From NCBI GenBank assembly GCA_035465955.1, contig DATIVK010000179.1, forward strand, positions 1-11,914: a DNA stretch of 11,914 nt. The letters are read 5' to 3'. This document shows, one piece after another, positions 1 through 5,864 of the stretch. Position numbers and translations under genes: made by a program. This DNA comes from DATIVK01 sp035465955 (GTDB lineage Bacteria; Myxococcota; Myxococcia; Myxococcales; Anaeromyxobacteraceae). Within the stretch, counting starts at the first letter, position 1. Every line of letters starts with the position of its first letter. The notes beneath the pieces are model-generated. The model searched no databases. It had not been told where the DNA came from and was given only the letters and a program-made list of their open reading frames with translations.

Positions 1-218
1 CAGTACCCGAGCCCCATCGGCTGGGCGGCGCGCTCCGCGAGGGCCCGCATCGCCACCGTGACCGCGCCAGGCGGCGGGAGGTCGGGGTTGCCGAGGCTGA
101 AGTCGAAGACCTTGTCGGCGCCGACGCGCTGCTTCAGCTCCAGGCCCGCGTCGAACATGCGCCGGATCCAGGAGGCGCTCTCCATCTGCTTGCGGATGTC
201 GGGGGTGACGATTTGCAT
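1..218 (-). CDS. PLP-dependent aminotransferase, class I/II (N-terminal part, runs off left edge)
   Basis: The first 72 residues of a fold-type I, pyridoxal-phosphate aminotransferase of the aspartate/aromatic aminotransferase group. The protein begins MQIVTPDIRKQMESASWIRR and continues into FDFSLGNPDLPPP, the N-terminal substrate-binding segment typical of this family. The SSWIRKMF-like opening is common in aminotransferases of anaerobic and delta-type bacteria. The Schiff-base lysine and the PLP-phosphate contacts lie outside the window, so the exact substrate cannot be told. ATG at 218-216 is chosen because family members start with the same 'xxIxxxMExxSWIR' lead. No convincing Shine-Dalgarno sequence precedes it; the preceding bases are GATTCCCCCGACC. 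A terminator-like hairpin sits about 24 bases upstream, so this gene is probably not simply co-transcribed with the fumarase. The family call is firm; the specific enzyme is open. Confidence 0.85.
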   Translation of the reverse strand, partial: MQIVTPDIRKQMESASWIRRMFDAGLELKQRVGADKVFDFSLGNPDLPPPGAVTVAMRALAERAAQPMGLGY

Positions 219-236
219 GGTCGGGGGAATCTACAT

Positions 237-269
237 GAAGAAGCCCGGCCGCCGCGAGGCGACCGGGCT
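237..269 (-). terminator. GC-rich hairpin followed by a short pyrimidine tail
   Basis: On the minus strand AGCCCGG pairs with CCGGGCT (7 perfect pairs). An inner GCC/GGC stem closes a four-base loop. The right arm runs into CTTCTTC, a weak U-rich tail. This looks like an intrinsic terminator for the fumarase transcript. It lies only about 24 bases before the aminotransferase start, so it could instead act as an attenuator in that gene's leader. Confidence 0.5.
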
Positions 270-330
270 CCGTGGAATCTGGCCTTGGAGGGCGTGGTGC
301 TGCTCCCTCGTCATGGCAACGCCTTCCGGC

Positions 331-363
331 GTGGCCCCCTCCCTCGGTGAGGGAGAGGGGAAG
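331..363 (-). repeat. 33-base intergenic repeat, copy A (inverted relative to copy B at 11568)
   Basis: Read on the minus strand, this stretch matches plus-strand 11568-11600 at 28 of 33 positions. The shared core is CCCTCACCGAGGG. It is itself an imperfect palindrome (CCCTCCCTC ... GAGGGAGAGGG on the plus strand). Both copies lie directly downstream of gene ends, like REP/BIME-type elements or repeated terminators. The repeat identity is read directly from the sequence; the function is inferred. Confidence 0.6.
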
Positions 364-380
364 TCGGCCTTCGGCCGACT
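362..380 (-). terminator. Perfect hairpin overlapping the fumarase stop codon
   Basis: AGTCGGCC pairs perfectly with GGCCGACT around a three-base loop (8-bp stem). The arm nearest the gene includes the first two bases of the TAG stop codon of the fumarase C-terminal frame. No U-run follows; the next minus-strand bases are TCCCCTCTCCC, which enter the intergenic repeat. It is a likely 3'-end stabiliser or part of a factor-assisted terminator. Confidence 0.45.
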
Positions 381-1629
381 ACAGGCCGATCTTCTTGAAG
401 AAGTCGTTGCCCTTGTCGTCGACGAGGATGAAGGCCGGGAAGTTCTCGACCTCGATCTTCCAGACCGCCTCCATGCCGAGCTCGGGGAAGTCGAGGACCT
501 CGACCTTCTTGATGTTCTCCTCGGCGAGGACCGCGGCGGGGCCGCCGATCGAGCCGAGGTAGAAGCCGCCCCACTTCTTGCACGCGTCGGTGACCTGCTG
601 GCTGCGGTTCCCCTTCGCGATCATGACCATCGAGCCGCCCTTCGACTGGAGCAGGTCGACGTACGAGTCCATGCGGCCGGCGGTGGTCGGACCGAAGGAG
701 CCGGACGCCTTCCCCGGCGGCGTCTTGGCCGGGCCCGCGTAGTAGATCGGGTGCTTCGTCAGGTACTCGGGGATCGGCTTGCCCGCGTCGAGGATCTCCT
801 TGAACTTCGCGTGGGCGATGTCGCGGCCGACGATGATGGTGCCGTTGAGGAGCAGCGGCGTCGAGACGGGGTGCTTCGTCAGCTCGGCCAGGATCTCCTT
901 CATCGGCCGGTTGAGGTCGATCTTCACGCCGTGCTCGTGCTTCCCCTTCTTGAACTGCTCGGGGATGAGGCGCGACGGGTCGTGATCGAGCTCCTCGAGG
1001 AAGAGGCCGTCCTTCGTGATCTTGGCCTTGAGGTTCCGGTCGGCGGAGCAGGAGACCGCCATGCCGACGGGGCAGGACGCGCCGTGGCGCGGCAGCCGGA
1101 TCACGCGGATGTCATGGGCGAAGTACTTGCCGCCGAACTGGGCGCCGACGCCGAGGCCGTAGGCCTTCTCGAGGAGCTTCTTCTCCAGCTCCACGTCGCG
1201 GAACGCGCGGCCGTGCTCGTTGCCCGTGGTGGGCAGGTCGTCGAGGTAGCGCGCCGACGCCAGCTTCACCGTCTTCATGCAGGCGTCGGCCGAGGTGCCG
1301 CCGACCACGATGGCGATGTGGTACGGCGGGCAGGCGGCCGTGCCGAGGTACTTCATCTTGTCGACGAGGAACTTCTCGAGCGTCGCGGGGGTGAGGAGCG
1401 CCTTCGTCTCCTGCCAGAGGCTCGTCTTGTTGGCGGAGCCGCCGCCCTTCGCCATGAAGAGGAACTTGTAGGCCATCCCCTCCGTCGCGTAGAGGTCGAT
1501 CTGCGCCGGCAGGTTGGTGCCGGTGTTGATCTCCTTGTACATGTCGAGCGCGACGGTCTGGGAGTAGCGCAGGTTCTCCTTCGTGTAGGTCGTGTAGACG
1601 CCCTTGGAGAGCCACTCCTCGTCGTTCAC
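379..1629 (-). CDS. fumA: Class I fumarate hydratase, C-terminal fragment (frame-shifted from its N-terminus)
   Basis: Residues from about 125 to the end of a class I, [4Fe-4S] fumarase (FumA/FumB type), which interconverts fumarate and malate in the TCA cycle. It aligns with E. coli FumA over its whole length without large gaps. Recognisable segments are NLRYSQ, DMYKEINTGTNLPAQIDLY, GTAACPPYHIA, RLPRHGASCPVGM, VSCSADRN, NGTIIVGRDIAHAK and IYYAGPAKTP, then the C-terminal FILVDDKGNDFF. Two of the three cluster cysteines are here, at C100 (AACPP) and C194 (SCSADRN). Added to the N-terminal fragment these become 224 and 318, the E. coli ligand positions as I recall them. The first cysteine lies in the other fragment. 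The nominal GTG start (1629-1627) overlaps the TGA of the upstream frame as GTGA, but no SD is evident and the fragment alone lacks a complete active site. It is best read as one gene broken by a one-base deletion; see 1626-2000. Confidence 0.85.
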   Translation of the reverse strand: MNDEEWLSKGVYTTYTKENLRYSQTVALDMYKEINTGTNLPAQIDLYATEGMAYKFLFMAKGGGSANKTSLWQETKALLTPATLEKFLVDKMKYLGTAACPPYHIAIVVGGTSADACMKTVKLASARYLDDLPTTGNEHGRAFRDVELEKKLLEKAYGLGVGAQFGGKYFAHDIRVIRLPRHGASCPVGMAVSCSADRNLKAKITKDGLFLEELDHDPSRLIPEQFKKGKHEHGVKIDLNRPMKEILAELTKHPVSTPLLLNGTIIVGRDIAHAKFKEILDAGKPIPEYLTKHPIYYAGPAKTPPGKASGSFGPTTAGRMDSYVDLLQSKGGSMVMIAKGNRSQQVTDACKKWGGFYLGSIGGPAAVLAEENIKKVEVLDFPELGMEAVWKIEVENFPAFILVDDKGNDFFKKIGL

Positions 1630-2000
1630 GCCCTCCAGACCTGCTGGCCCTTCTTGCCGATGATCGTCGCCGTGCCGGTGTCCTGGCAGATCGGCAGCTC
1701 ACCGCGCGACGCGATCTCGGCGTTCTTGAGGAAGGCGAGGGCGACGCCCTTGTCGTTCTGCGACGACTCGGGGTCGGCGAGGATCTTCGCGACCTGCTCG
1801 TTGTGCGAAGGGCGGAGGTAGAAGGAGACCTCACGCATCGCCTCGCGCGCGAGCTTCTCGAGCGCGGCCGGCTCGACCTTGAGGACCTCCTTGCCGTCGA
1901 ACTGGGCGACGGAGACGCCCTCCTTCCCGATGTTGCGGTACTGGGTCGTGTCCTTCTCGTGCGGGAACGGATCCTGGTAGACGAAGGGGGGGGTCGCCAT
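1626..2000 (-). CDS. fumA: Class I fumarate hydratase, N-terminal fragment (124 aa, ends at frameshift)
   Basis: The first 122 residues match the start of FumA-type fumarases: an opening MATPPFVYQDPFPHEKDTTQ, then FYLRPSHNEQVAKIL and LPICQDTGTATIIGKKGQQV. C105 in PICQDTGTA is the first [4Fe-4S] ligand, at the same number as in E. coli FumA. The frame leaves the family after W122, giving R-A-stop. Re-reading one base back after the TGG codon gives W-E-G-V-N-D-E-E-W-L-S-K-G, which restores the same 12-residue spacing to the conserved VY as in E. coli. The rejoined protein would be about 540 aa, against about 548 in E. coli. The ATG at 2000 is preceded by AGGAG with a 10-base gap. The split does not match natural two-subunit fumarases, which divide between the catalytic alpha and the beta domain, far downstream. 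It may be a sequencing error, a recent mutation or, less likely, recoding. Confidence 0.85.
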   Translation of the reverse strand: MATPPFVYQDPFPHEKDTTQYRNIGKEGVSVAQFDGKEVLKVEPAALEKLAREAMREVSFYLRPSHNEQVAKILADPESSQNDKGVALAFLKNAEIASRGELPICQDTGTATIIGKKGQQVWRA

Positions 2001-2099
2001 GGCTGCGCATCTCCTGTGGACGGAAAGAGGTTCGGAGGGCGAAAACGGAAGCCGAAGAAGACCACAGCGTCCTCGCGGTGTCGACGAGCGAAATGGCGG

Positions 2100-2138
2100 T
2101 AGATCGACGCTTGCGGTCTAGATCGCGCAGTTGCGCGG
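2100..2138. repeat. Imperfect tandem repeat in the fumarase/FKBP divergent region
   Basis: Two adjacent units of 19-20 bases each begin TAGATCG and contain TTGCG: TAGATCGACGCTTGCGGTC (2100-2118), then TAGATCGCGCAGTTGCGCGG (2119-2138). They lie 51-89 bases before the FKBP start and about 100 bases before the fumarase start. That is a suitable place for a regulator-binding site. A weak sigma70-like pair, TTGCGC (2131) and TAGGAT (2156), has a 19-base spacer that is too long to be convincing. Function is inferred only from position. Confidence 0.35.
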
Positions 2139-2188
2139 CGCTCGCCGACTCGGGCTAGGATGACCGCTTTCCGCACGGAGAACCGAGC

Positions 2189-2512
2189 ATGGCGAAGCCA
2201 AAGATCGACGACCTGGTGAAGGGCAAGGGACCGGAGGCCGTCCGCGGCAAGACGGTCGAGGTCCACTACACCGGCTGGCTCACCGACGGTAAGCAGTTCG
2301 ACTCGTCGGTCGGCGGCCAGCCGTTCTCGTTCCGGCTCGGCGCCGGCGAGGTGATCGAGGGATGGGACCGCGGCGTGGCCGGCATGAAGGTGGGGGGCAA
2401 GCGGAAGCTGACCCTCCCCCCGGACCTCGCCTACGGGGCCGCGGGCGCGCCGCCGGACATCCCGCCCAACGCCACGCTCGTCTTCGAGGTCGAGCTGCTG
2501 GCCGTCTATTAG
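2189..2512 (+). CDS. FKBP-type peptidyl-prolyl cis-trans isomerase (107 aa)
   Basis: A single-domain FKBP of about the size of human FKBP12 (108 aa), catalysing cis-trans isomerisation at proline bonds. It has no signal peptide, transmembrane segment or IF/slyD-type insertion, so it is cytoplasmic. The proline-pocket residues are all present: Y27 (HYTGWL), F37-D38 (FDSS), F46, V55-I56 and W59 (EVIEGWD), Y82 (AYGAAG), I91 (DIPPN) and F99 (LVFEVELL). Residues 1-20 are a short charged lead before the domain. The ATG at 2189 has GGAG eight bases upstream. The gene stands alone on the plus strand between the divergent fumarase and a convergent gene pair, so it is probably transcribed by itself. 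Confidence 0.95.
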   Translation: MAKPKIDDLVKGKGPEAVRGKTVEVHYTGWLTDGKQFDSSVGGQPFSFRLGAGEVIEGWDRGVAGMKVGGKRKLTLPPDLAYGAAGAPPDIPPNATLVFEVELLAVY

Positions 2513-2528
2513 GGGGACTGCGTCCCCC
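2512..2528. terminator. 17-base perfect dyad between convergent genes
   Basis: GGGGGAC pairs with GTCCCCC around a TGC loop, a 7-bp perfect stem. It starts on the last base of the FKBP stop codon and ends nine bases before the stop of the converging two-helix membrane gene. Being symmetric, it could end transcription from both sides. There is no U-run on either strand. Confidence 0.5.
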
Positions 2529-2537
2529 ACCCCACGC

Positions 2538-2777
2538 TCAGCCGCGCGCCTTCAGGAAGGACGCGATCCCGGTGAGGACGGAGAAGAGGCCGGTGGCGAC
2601 GTAGAGCGCGCCCGCCAGCATCGCCTTCGTCCCGGAGAGCAGGCCCGAGTTGGTCCGCATCTCCCGCCGGACGAAGCCGTCGCGGATCCCGAGCCAGATC
2701 GAGACGCCGCCCGCCAGGATGAGCACCGTCACGATGACGGCGTGGAGCGGGTTGGAGGGGTCGAGGAGCGGCTCCAC
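2538..2777 (-). CDS. Small two-helix membrane protein, unknown function (79 aa)
   Basis: I do not recognise a family. The sequence shows two hydrophobic spans, roughly residues 12-31 (AVIVTVLILAGGVSIWLG) and 50-75 (AMLAGALYVATGLFSVLTGI). They are joined by a basic loop containing RDGFVRREMR. By the positive-inside rule both termini would be outside the cytoplasm. The GTG start at 2777-2775 directly follows the TAG stop of the dipeptidase gene, with no intervening base. A GGGGGAG stretch just inside the upstream gene is a possible but closely spaced ribosome site. The arrangement suggests translational coupling to pepD. Codon use has the same G/C-rich third positions as its neighbours, and the hydrophobic pattern argues for a real gene. 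Confidence 0.7.
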   Translation of the reverse strand: MEPLLDPSNPLHAVIVTVLILAGGVSIWLGIRDGFVRREMRTNSGLLSGTKAMLAGALYVATGLFSVLTGIASFLKARG

Positions 2778-4244
2778 CTACTCCCCCCGTCCGGCCGCAA
2801 GCCGCTCGAGGACCGCGACGAGGAGCGTCCAGAAGGACGCCACGGTCGGCACGCTCACCCGCTCGTCGGGGGTGTGCGCGTCGGTGAGGGTCGGTCCGAA
2901 GGAGACCATCTCCATCCCGGGGTACTTCTCGCCGATGATCCCGCACTCGAGCCCGGCGTGCAGGGCCCGGATCGCCATCGGCCTGCCGAAGCGCTCCGCG
3001 TGGACCGCGTCGACGAGCCGGACCAGCCCCGCGCCCGGCTCGGGCCGCCAGCCCGGGTAGCCCCCCTGCAGCTCGGTGGTGAAGCCGGCGAGGGCGCAGG
3101 CCGCGCCGATCCGCTCGACGAGCGCCCGGCGGGAGGCGTCGAGGGCGCTGCGGGTCAGGAAGGCGACCTGGGCGCGGTTCCCCTGCGTCTCCACGATCGC
3201 GAGGTTGGTGGAGGTCTGGACCAGCCCGGGGAGCGCGGGGCTCATCGCCTCGACCCCGTGCGGCGCCGCCGCCAGGAGCCCCACGAGCCCGAAGGCGTCG
3301 TCCGTCGAGATGGGCGCGCCATCCTCGGCGCCCTCGACCGCGAAGGCGATCCCGGGATCGACCTGCCCGAAGGCCGCGCGCCACTCGGCCTCCAACCGCG
3401 CGACGTCCGCCTCGAGCCCGGCGCGCGCCGCGGGGTCGACGCGGACGACCGCGGAGGCCTCGCGCGGGATCGCGTTCCGCTTGCTCCCGCCCTGCACCTC
3501 CACCACCTCGAGCCGGTGCAAGGGCACGACGGCCACGAGCACCTGCCCGAGGAGCCGGAGGGCGTTCGCCCTCCCGGCGGCGATGTCGGTCCCCGAGTGG
3601 CCGCCCTTCAGGCCGGAGACCTTGAGCCGCAGCGCCACCCGTCCCGGCACCGGCGGCGCACGGACCAGCCGCCGCGTCGCGACCGTGTCGATCCCTCCCG
3701 CGCAGCCGATGATCAGCTCGCCGTCCTGCTCGCTGTCGAGGTTGAGCAGGTGGCGGGCGCGCAGCCAACCCGGCGCGAGCGCCTGCGCGCCGCTCAGCCC
3801 CGTCTCCTCGTCCACCGTGAAGAGGGCCTCGATGGGCCCGTGCGCGAGGTCCCGCGAGGCGAGGACGGCGAGCGCCGCCGCCACCCCCATGCCGTCGTCC
3901 GCGCCGAGCGTCGTGCCGCGCGCCCTCACCTGGTCGCCGTCCAGGTAGACGTCGATCGGGTCGCGCGTGAAGTCGTGGGCGGTCCCCTCGTTCTTCTCGC
4001 ACACCATGTCGACGTGCGACTGGAGCGCGACGACCGGAGCCCCTTCGCGCCCGGGGGAGGCGCGCTTGCGCGCGAGCACGTTGCCGGCGCCGTCCTGCTC
4101 GACCTCGCAGCCGGCGGCGCGCGCCTGCTCCATCACCCAGCGTGCGGCCGCGGCCTCGTTCTTCGACCCACGGGGGATGCGCGAGAGCTCGAGGAAGAAG
4201 CGCCAGAGCAACCGAGGTTCGAGCGAGCTGAGATGGTCTGACAA
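2778..4244 (-). CDS. pepD: Aminoacyl-histidine dipeptidase (cytosol non-specific dipeptidase, M20C)
   Basis: A 488-residue metallodipeptidase of family M20, PepD type (E. coli PepD is 485 aa), which cleaves a broad range of dipeptides including carnosine-like Xaa-His. The zinc-site motifs are in order: H77 and D79 in LQSHVDM, D116 in GTTLGADDG, E146-E147 in TVDEETG (general base and ligand), D170 in NLDSEQDGE, and H457 in TDAHTPDE. The conserved GLKGGHSG of the lid domain, the SKRNAIPREA segment and HAGLECGI are also present. There is no signal peptide, so it is cytoplasmic. The start is TTG (4244-4242): M-SDHLSSLEP aligns with MSELSQLSP of E. coli, and the next in-frame Met is at residue 38, already inside the domain. 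A G-rich stretch precedes the TTG and follows a hairpin at 4257-4275. The gene is probably transcribed with the two-helix membrane gene that abuts its stop. Confidence 0.93.
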   Translation of the reverse strand: MSDHLSSLEPRLLWRFFLELSRIPRGSKNEAAAARWVMEQARAAGCEVEQDGAGNVLARKRASPGREGAPVVALQSHVDMVCEKNEGTAHDFTRDPIDVYLDGDQVRARGTTLGADDGMGVAAALAVLASRDLAHGPIEALFTVDEETGLSGAQALAPGWLRARHLLNLDSEQDGELIIGCAGGIDTVATRRLVRAPPVPGRVALRLKVSGLKGGHSGTDIAAGRANALRLLGQVLVAVVPLHRLEVVEVQGGSKRNAIPREASAVVRVDPAARAGLEADVARLEAEWRAAFGQVDPGIAFAVEGAEDGAPISTDDAFGLVGLLAAAPHGVEAMSPALPGLVQTSTNLAIVETQGNRAQVAFLTRSALDASRRALVERIGAACALAGFTTELQGGYPGWRPEPGAGLVRLVDAVHAERFGRPMAIRALHAGLECGIIGEKYPGMEMVSFGPTLTDAHTPDERVSVPTVASFWTLLVAVLERLAAGRGE

Positions 4245-4256
4245 ACGGGCCCCCGC

Positions 4257-4275
4257 CTGCGGCGCGCTGCCGCAG
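4257..4275 (-). promoter_or_regulatory. Hairpin between the phosphorylase-like gene and pepD
   Basis: CTGCGGC pairs perfectly with GCCGCAG around a five-base loop. On the minus strand it ends 12 bases before the TTG start of pepD, just before the G-rich putative ribosome site. It could be the terminator of the upstream phosphorylase-like gene (no U-run) or a structure in the pepD leader. The 82-base gap from 4245 to 4326 shows no other clear signal. Confidence 0.35.
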
Positions 4276-4326
4276 CGGCCATCTTCTACAGCAACTCAGG
4301 GCGGAAAGGCACGCCCCCCGAGCCAG

Positions 4327-4926
4327 CTACAGGATACTGCCCGAAATCAGGGCACCCATGAGCTCCCGGCTCACCCGCGCGTGGTTCGCCCTCCACTCGG
4401 CGTTGGCGTCGGGCCCCACGTGGTTGGCCACCGCGAGGGCCGCCGCCGCCGGCACACCGGCCTCGGCACAGGCCGCGAAGACCCCCGTCAGCTCGAGGTG
4501 CTCGGCCGCGGCCAGCTCTCCCAGTCGGCGCGCCCCCTCCACCGTTCGGGTGATGGCAGGGGGGACCGCGACCGCCACGGCCGGGAGAGGCAATGCCCAC
4601 CCCGCGCTCCAGCGCGTGCGCTCGATCTCCGGCCGGTACGCCCTCCCCTCCAGCTCGTCGAGGGAGGTCGCGATCGCCTCCGACGCCGAGATCTGTGCCC
4701 CCACGGAGAGCCGCCCGTCATAGGCGCCGCAGGTCCCGACGAAGAGCACGCGGGCCGTCCTCGCCTCGGCGAGGAGCCGCGCGGTGGCCGCCGCCGCGGC
4801 GAGCGCCCCCACGCCGGTGAGCGCGACCCGCCAGCCGGCCGGCGGCGCCGCGTCCAGCCCCGCGAGCTCGGGCGAGAAGGCGGCGAGGAGGAGGTTCTCG
4901 GGCGTGCGCTCGGCCATCCCTCGCAT
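4327..4926 (-). CDS. Nucleoside phosphorylase superfamily protein, futalosine hydrolase-like
   Basis: A 199-residue protein with the purine-nucleoside phosphorylase/nucleosidase fold. The pattern is a strand-helix lead with ALTGVGALAAAAATARLL, then VLFVGTCGAYDGRLSVGAQI and SEAIAT, then the base-binding tail VANHVGPDANAEWRANH. That tail resembles the SN-VG-xD-xxW tail of futalosine hydrolases (MqnB) and their relatives. In related enzymes a Met-Glu pair binds the ribose. Here the equivalent segment reads ELTGVFAACAE, so the second Glu appears replaced by Thr, and activity or substrate may differ. ATG at 4926 is preferred over the longer frame to 4986, which would run across the start of the divergent aguB, and over ATG 4917, which has no room for a ribosome site. 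GGAAAG lies nine bases before 4926. The superfamily call is sound; the specific function is not settled. Confidence 0.72.
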   Translation of the reverse strand: MRGMAERTPENLLLAAFSPELAGLDAAPPAGWRVALTGVGALAAAAATARLLAEARTARVLFVGTCGAYDGRLSVGAQISASEAIATSLDELEGRAYRPEIERTRWSAGWALPLPAVAVAVPPAITRTVEGARRLGELAAAEHLELTGVFAACAEAGVPAAAALAVANHVGPDANAEWRANHARVSRELMGALISGSIL

Positions 4927-4934
4927 GCTATAGA
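4926..4934 (+). promoter_or_regulatory. Candidate extended -10 promoter for aguB-aguA
   Basis: TGCTATAGA matches the extended -10 form TGnTATAAT at most positions and sits 37 bases before the aguB ATG, inside the only AT-richer patch of the 44-base divergent gap. The core CTATAG is palindromic, and it overlaps the start region of the divergent phosphorylase-like gene. No good -35 was found. Confidence 0.35.
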
Positions 4935-4970
4935 ACTTTCCACTCGTTTCGCACCTCGGAGCGCGCAGGG

Positions 4971-5864
4971 ATGCCCAGCAAGCCAACGAAGTTCCGCGTC
5001 GGCCTCGTCCAGATGGCGATGTCGAGCGACCCGCAGGCCAACGAAGAGAAGGCGGCCGCGAAGGTGGAGGAGGCGGCCCGCAAGGGGGCGGAGGTCGTCT
5101 GCCTCCCGGAGATGTACCGGACCCCCTACTTCTGCCAGCGCGAGGACGCGGCGCTCTTCGACCTCGCCGAGCCGGTCCCCGGGCCGAGCAGCGAGCGCTT
5201 CGCGAAGGTGGCGCGGCAGGCCGGCGTCGCGGTCGTCGTGCCGATCTTCGAGAAGCGCGCGACGGGGCTCTACCACAACAGCGCGATCGTCTTCGACGCC
5301 GACGGCCGGCAGGTGGGGCTCTACCGGAAGATGCACATCCCGGACGACCCCGCCTTCTACGAGAAGTTCTACTTCGCGCCGGGCGACCTCGGGTTCAAGG
5401 CGTTCGACGTGAAGCCGGGGCGGATCGGCACGCTCATCTGCTGGGACCAGTGGTACCCGGAGGGCGCGCGGCTCACGGCGCTGCAGGGCGCGTCGGTCCT
5501 CTTCTACCCGACGGCGATCGGTTGGCACCCCGCGGAGAAGGCCCAGTTCGGCGTCCAGCAGCGGGACGCCTGGCGCACGGTGCAGCGCGGCCACGCGGTG
5601 GCCAACGGCGTCTACGTCGCGGCGGTGAACCGGGTGGGGCACGAGGTCTTCACCCCCGGCACGCCGGGCCTGGAGTTCTGGGGGACCTCCTTCCTCTGCG
5701 ATCCCTTCGGCGTCGTGATCGCCGAGGCGTCGGTCGAGGAGGAGGAGATCCTCCTGGGCGAGGTGGATCTCGGCCGCGTGGAGGAGGTCCGGCGCGGCTG
5801 GCCCTTCCTGCGCGACCGCCGCGTCGACGCGTACGGCGACGTCACGAAGAGGTTCATCGATTGA
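4971..5864 (+). CDS. aguB: N-carbamoylputrescine amidase
   Basis: A 297-residue carbon-nitrogen hydrolase (nitrilase superfamily) that splits N-carbamoylputrescine into putrescine, CO2 and ammonia. It is the second step of agmatine-to-putrescine conversion. The Glu-Lys-Cys triad is clear: E47 in CLPEMYRTPYFCQ, K120 in YRKMHIPDD and C157 in LICWDQWYPEGARL. The TPYFCQ, HIPDDPAFYEKFYF and IGWHP segments are characteristic of the AguB branch rather than other nitrilases. The length equals that of typical AguB, and there is no signal peptide. ATG at 4971 has GGAG nine bases upstream. The stop codon overlaps the TTG start of aguA, so the two genes form one operon and probably share translation coupling. 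Confidence 0.95.
   Translation: MPSKPTKFRVGLVQMAMSSDPQANEEKAAAKVEEAARKGAEVVCLPEMYRTPYFCQREDAALFDLAEPVPGPSSERFAKVARQAGVAVVVPIFEKRATGLYHNSAIVFDADGRQVGLYRKMHIPDDPAFYEKFYFAPGDLGFKAFDVKPGRIGTLICWDQWYPEGARLTALQGASVLFYPTAIGWHPAEKAQFGVQQRDAWRTVQRGHAVANGVYVAAVNRVGHEVFTPGTPGLEFWGTSFLCDPFGVVIAEASVEEEEILLGEVDLGRVEEVRRGWPFLRDRRVDAYGDVTKRFID

Noticed and set aside
1626..1629. Natural two-subunit fumarase or programmed frameshift as the first explanation of the split
   Set aside because: Two-subunit class I fumarases split much later, between the alpha and beta domains. No classical slippery heptamer with a downstream structure was found, while a one-base loss in a G run explains the alignment exactly.
58..1821. 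Plus-strand open frame of 587 codons across the fumarase
   Set aside because: It lies antisense to the fumarase and is dominated by low-complexity Arg/Leu/Glu/Val sequence; the minus strand has clear FumA homology.
2131..2161. Sigma70 promoter TTGCGC ... TAGGAT for the FKBP gene
   Set aside because: The 19-base spacer and weak hexamers are not convincing; mentioned only under the tandem repeat.
2742..4241. Plus-strand open frame of 499 codons opposite pepD
   Set aside because: It is antisense to a gene with all PepD metal ligands and has biased Arg/Pro/Gly-rich composition without motifs.
5450..5860. Long upstream extension of agmatine deiminase
   Set aside because: The extension overlaps the catalytic half of aguB in another frame and is Arg/Gly-rich; family similarity begins only after 5861.
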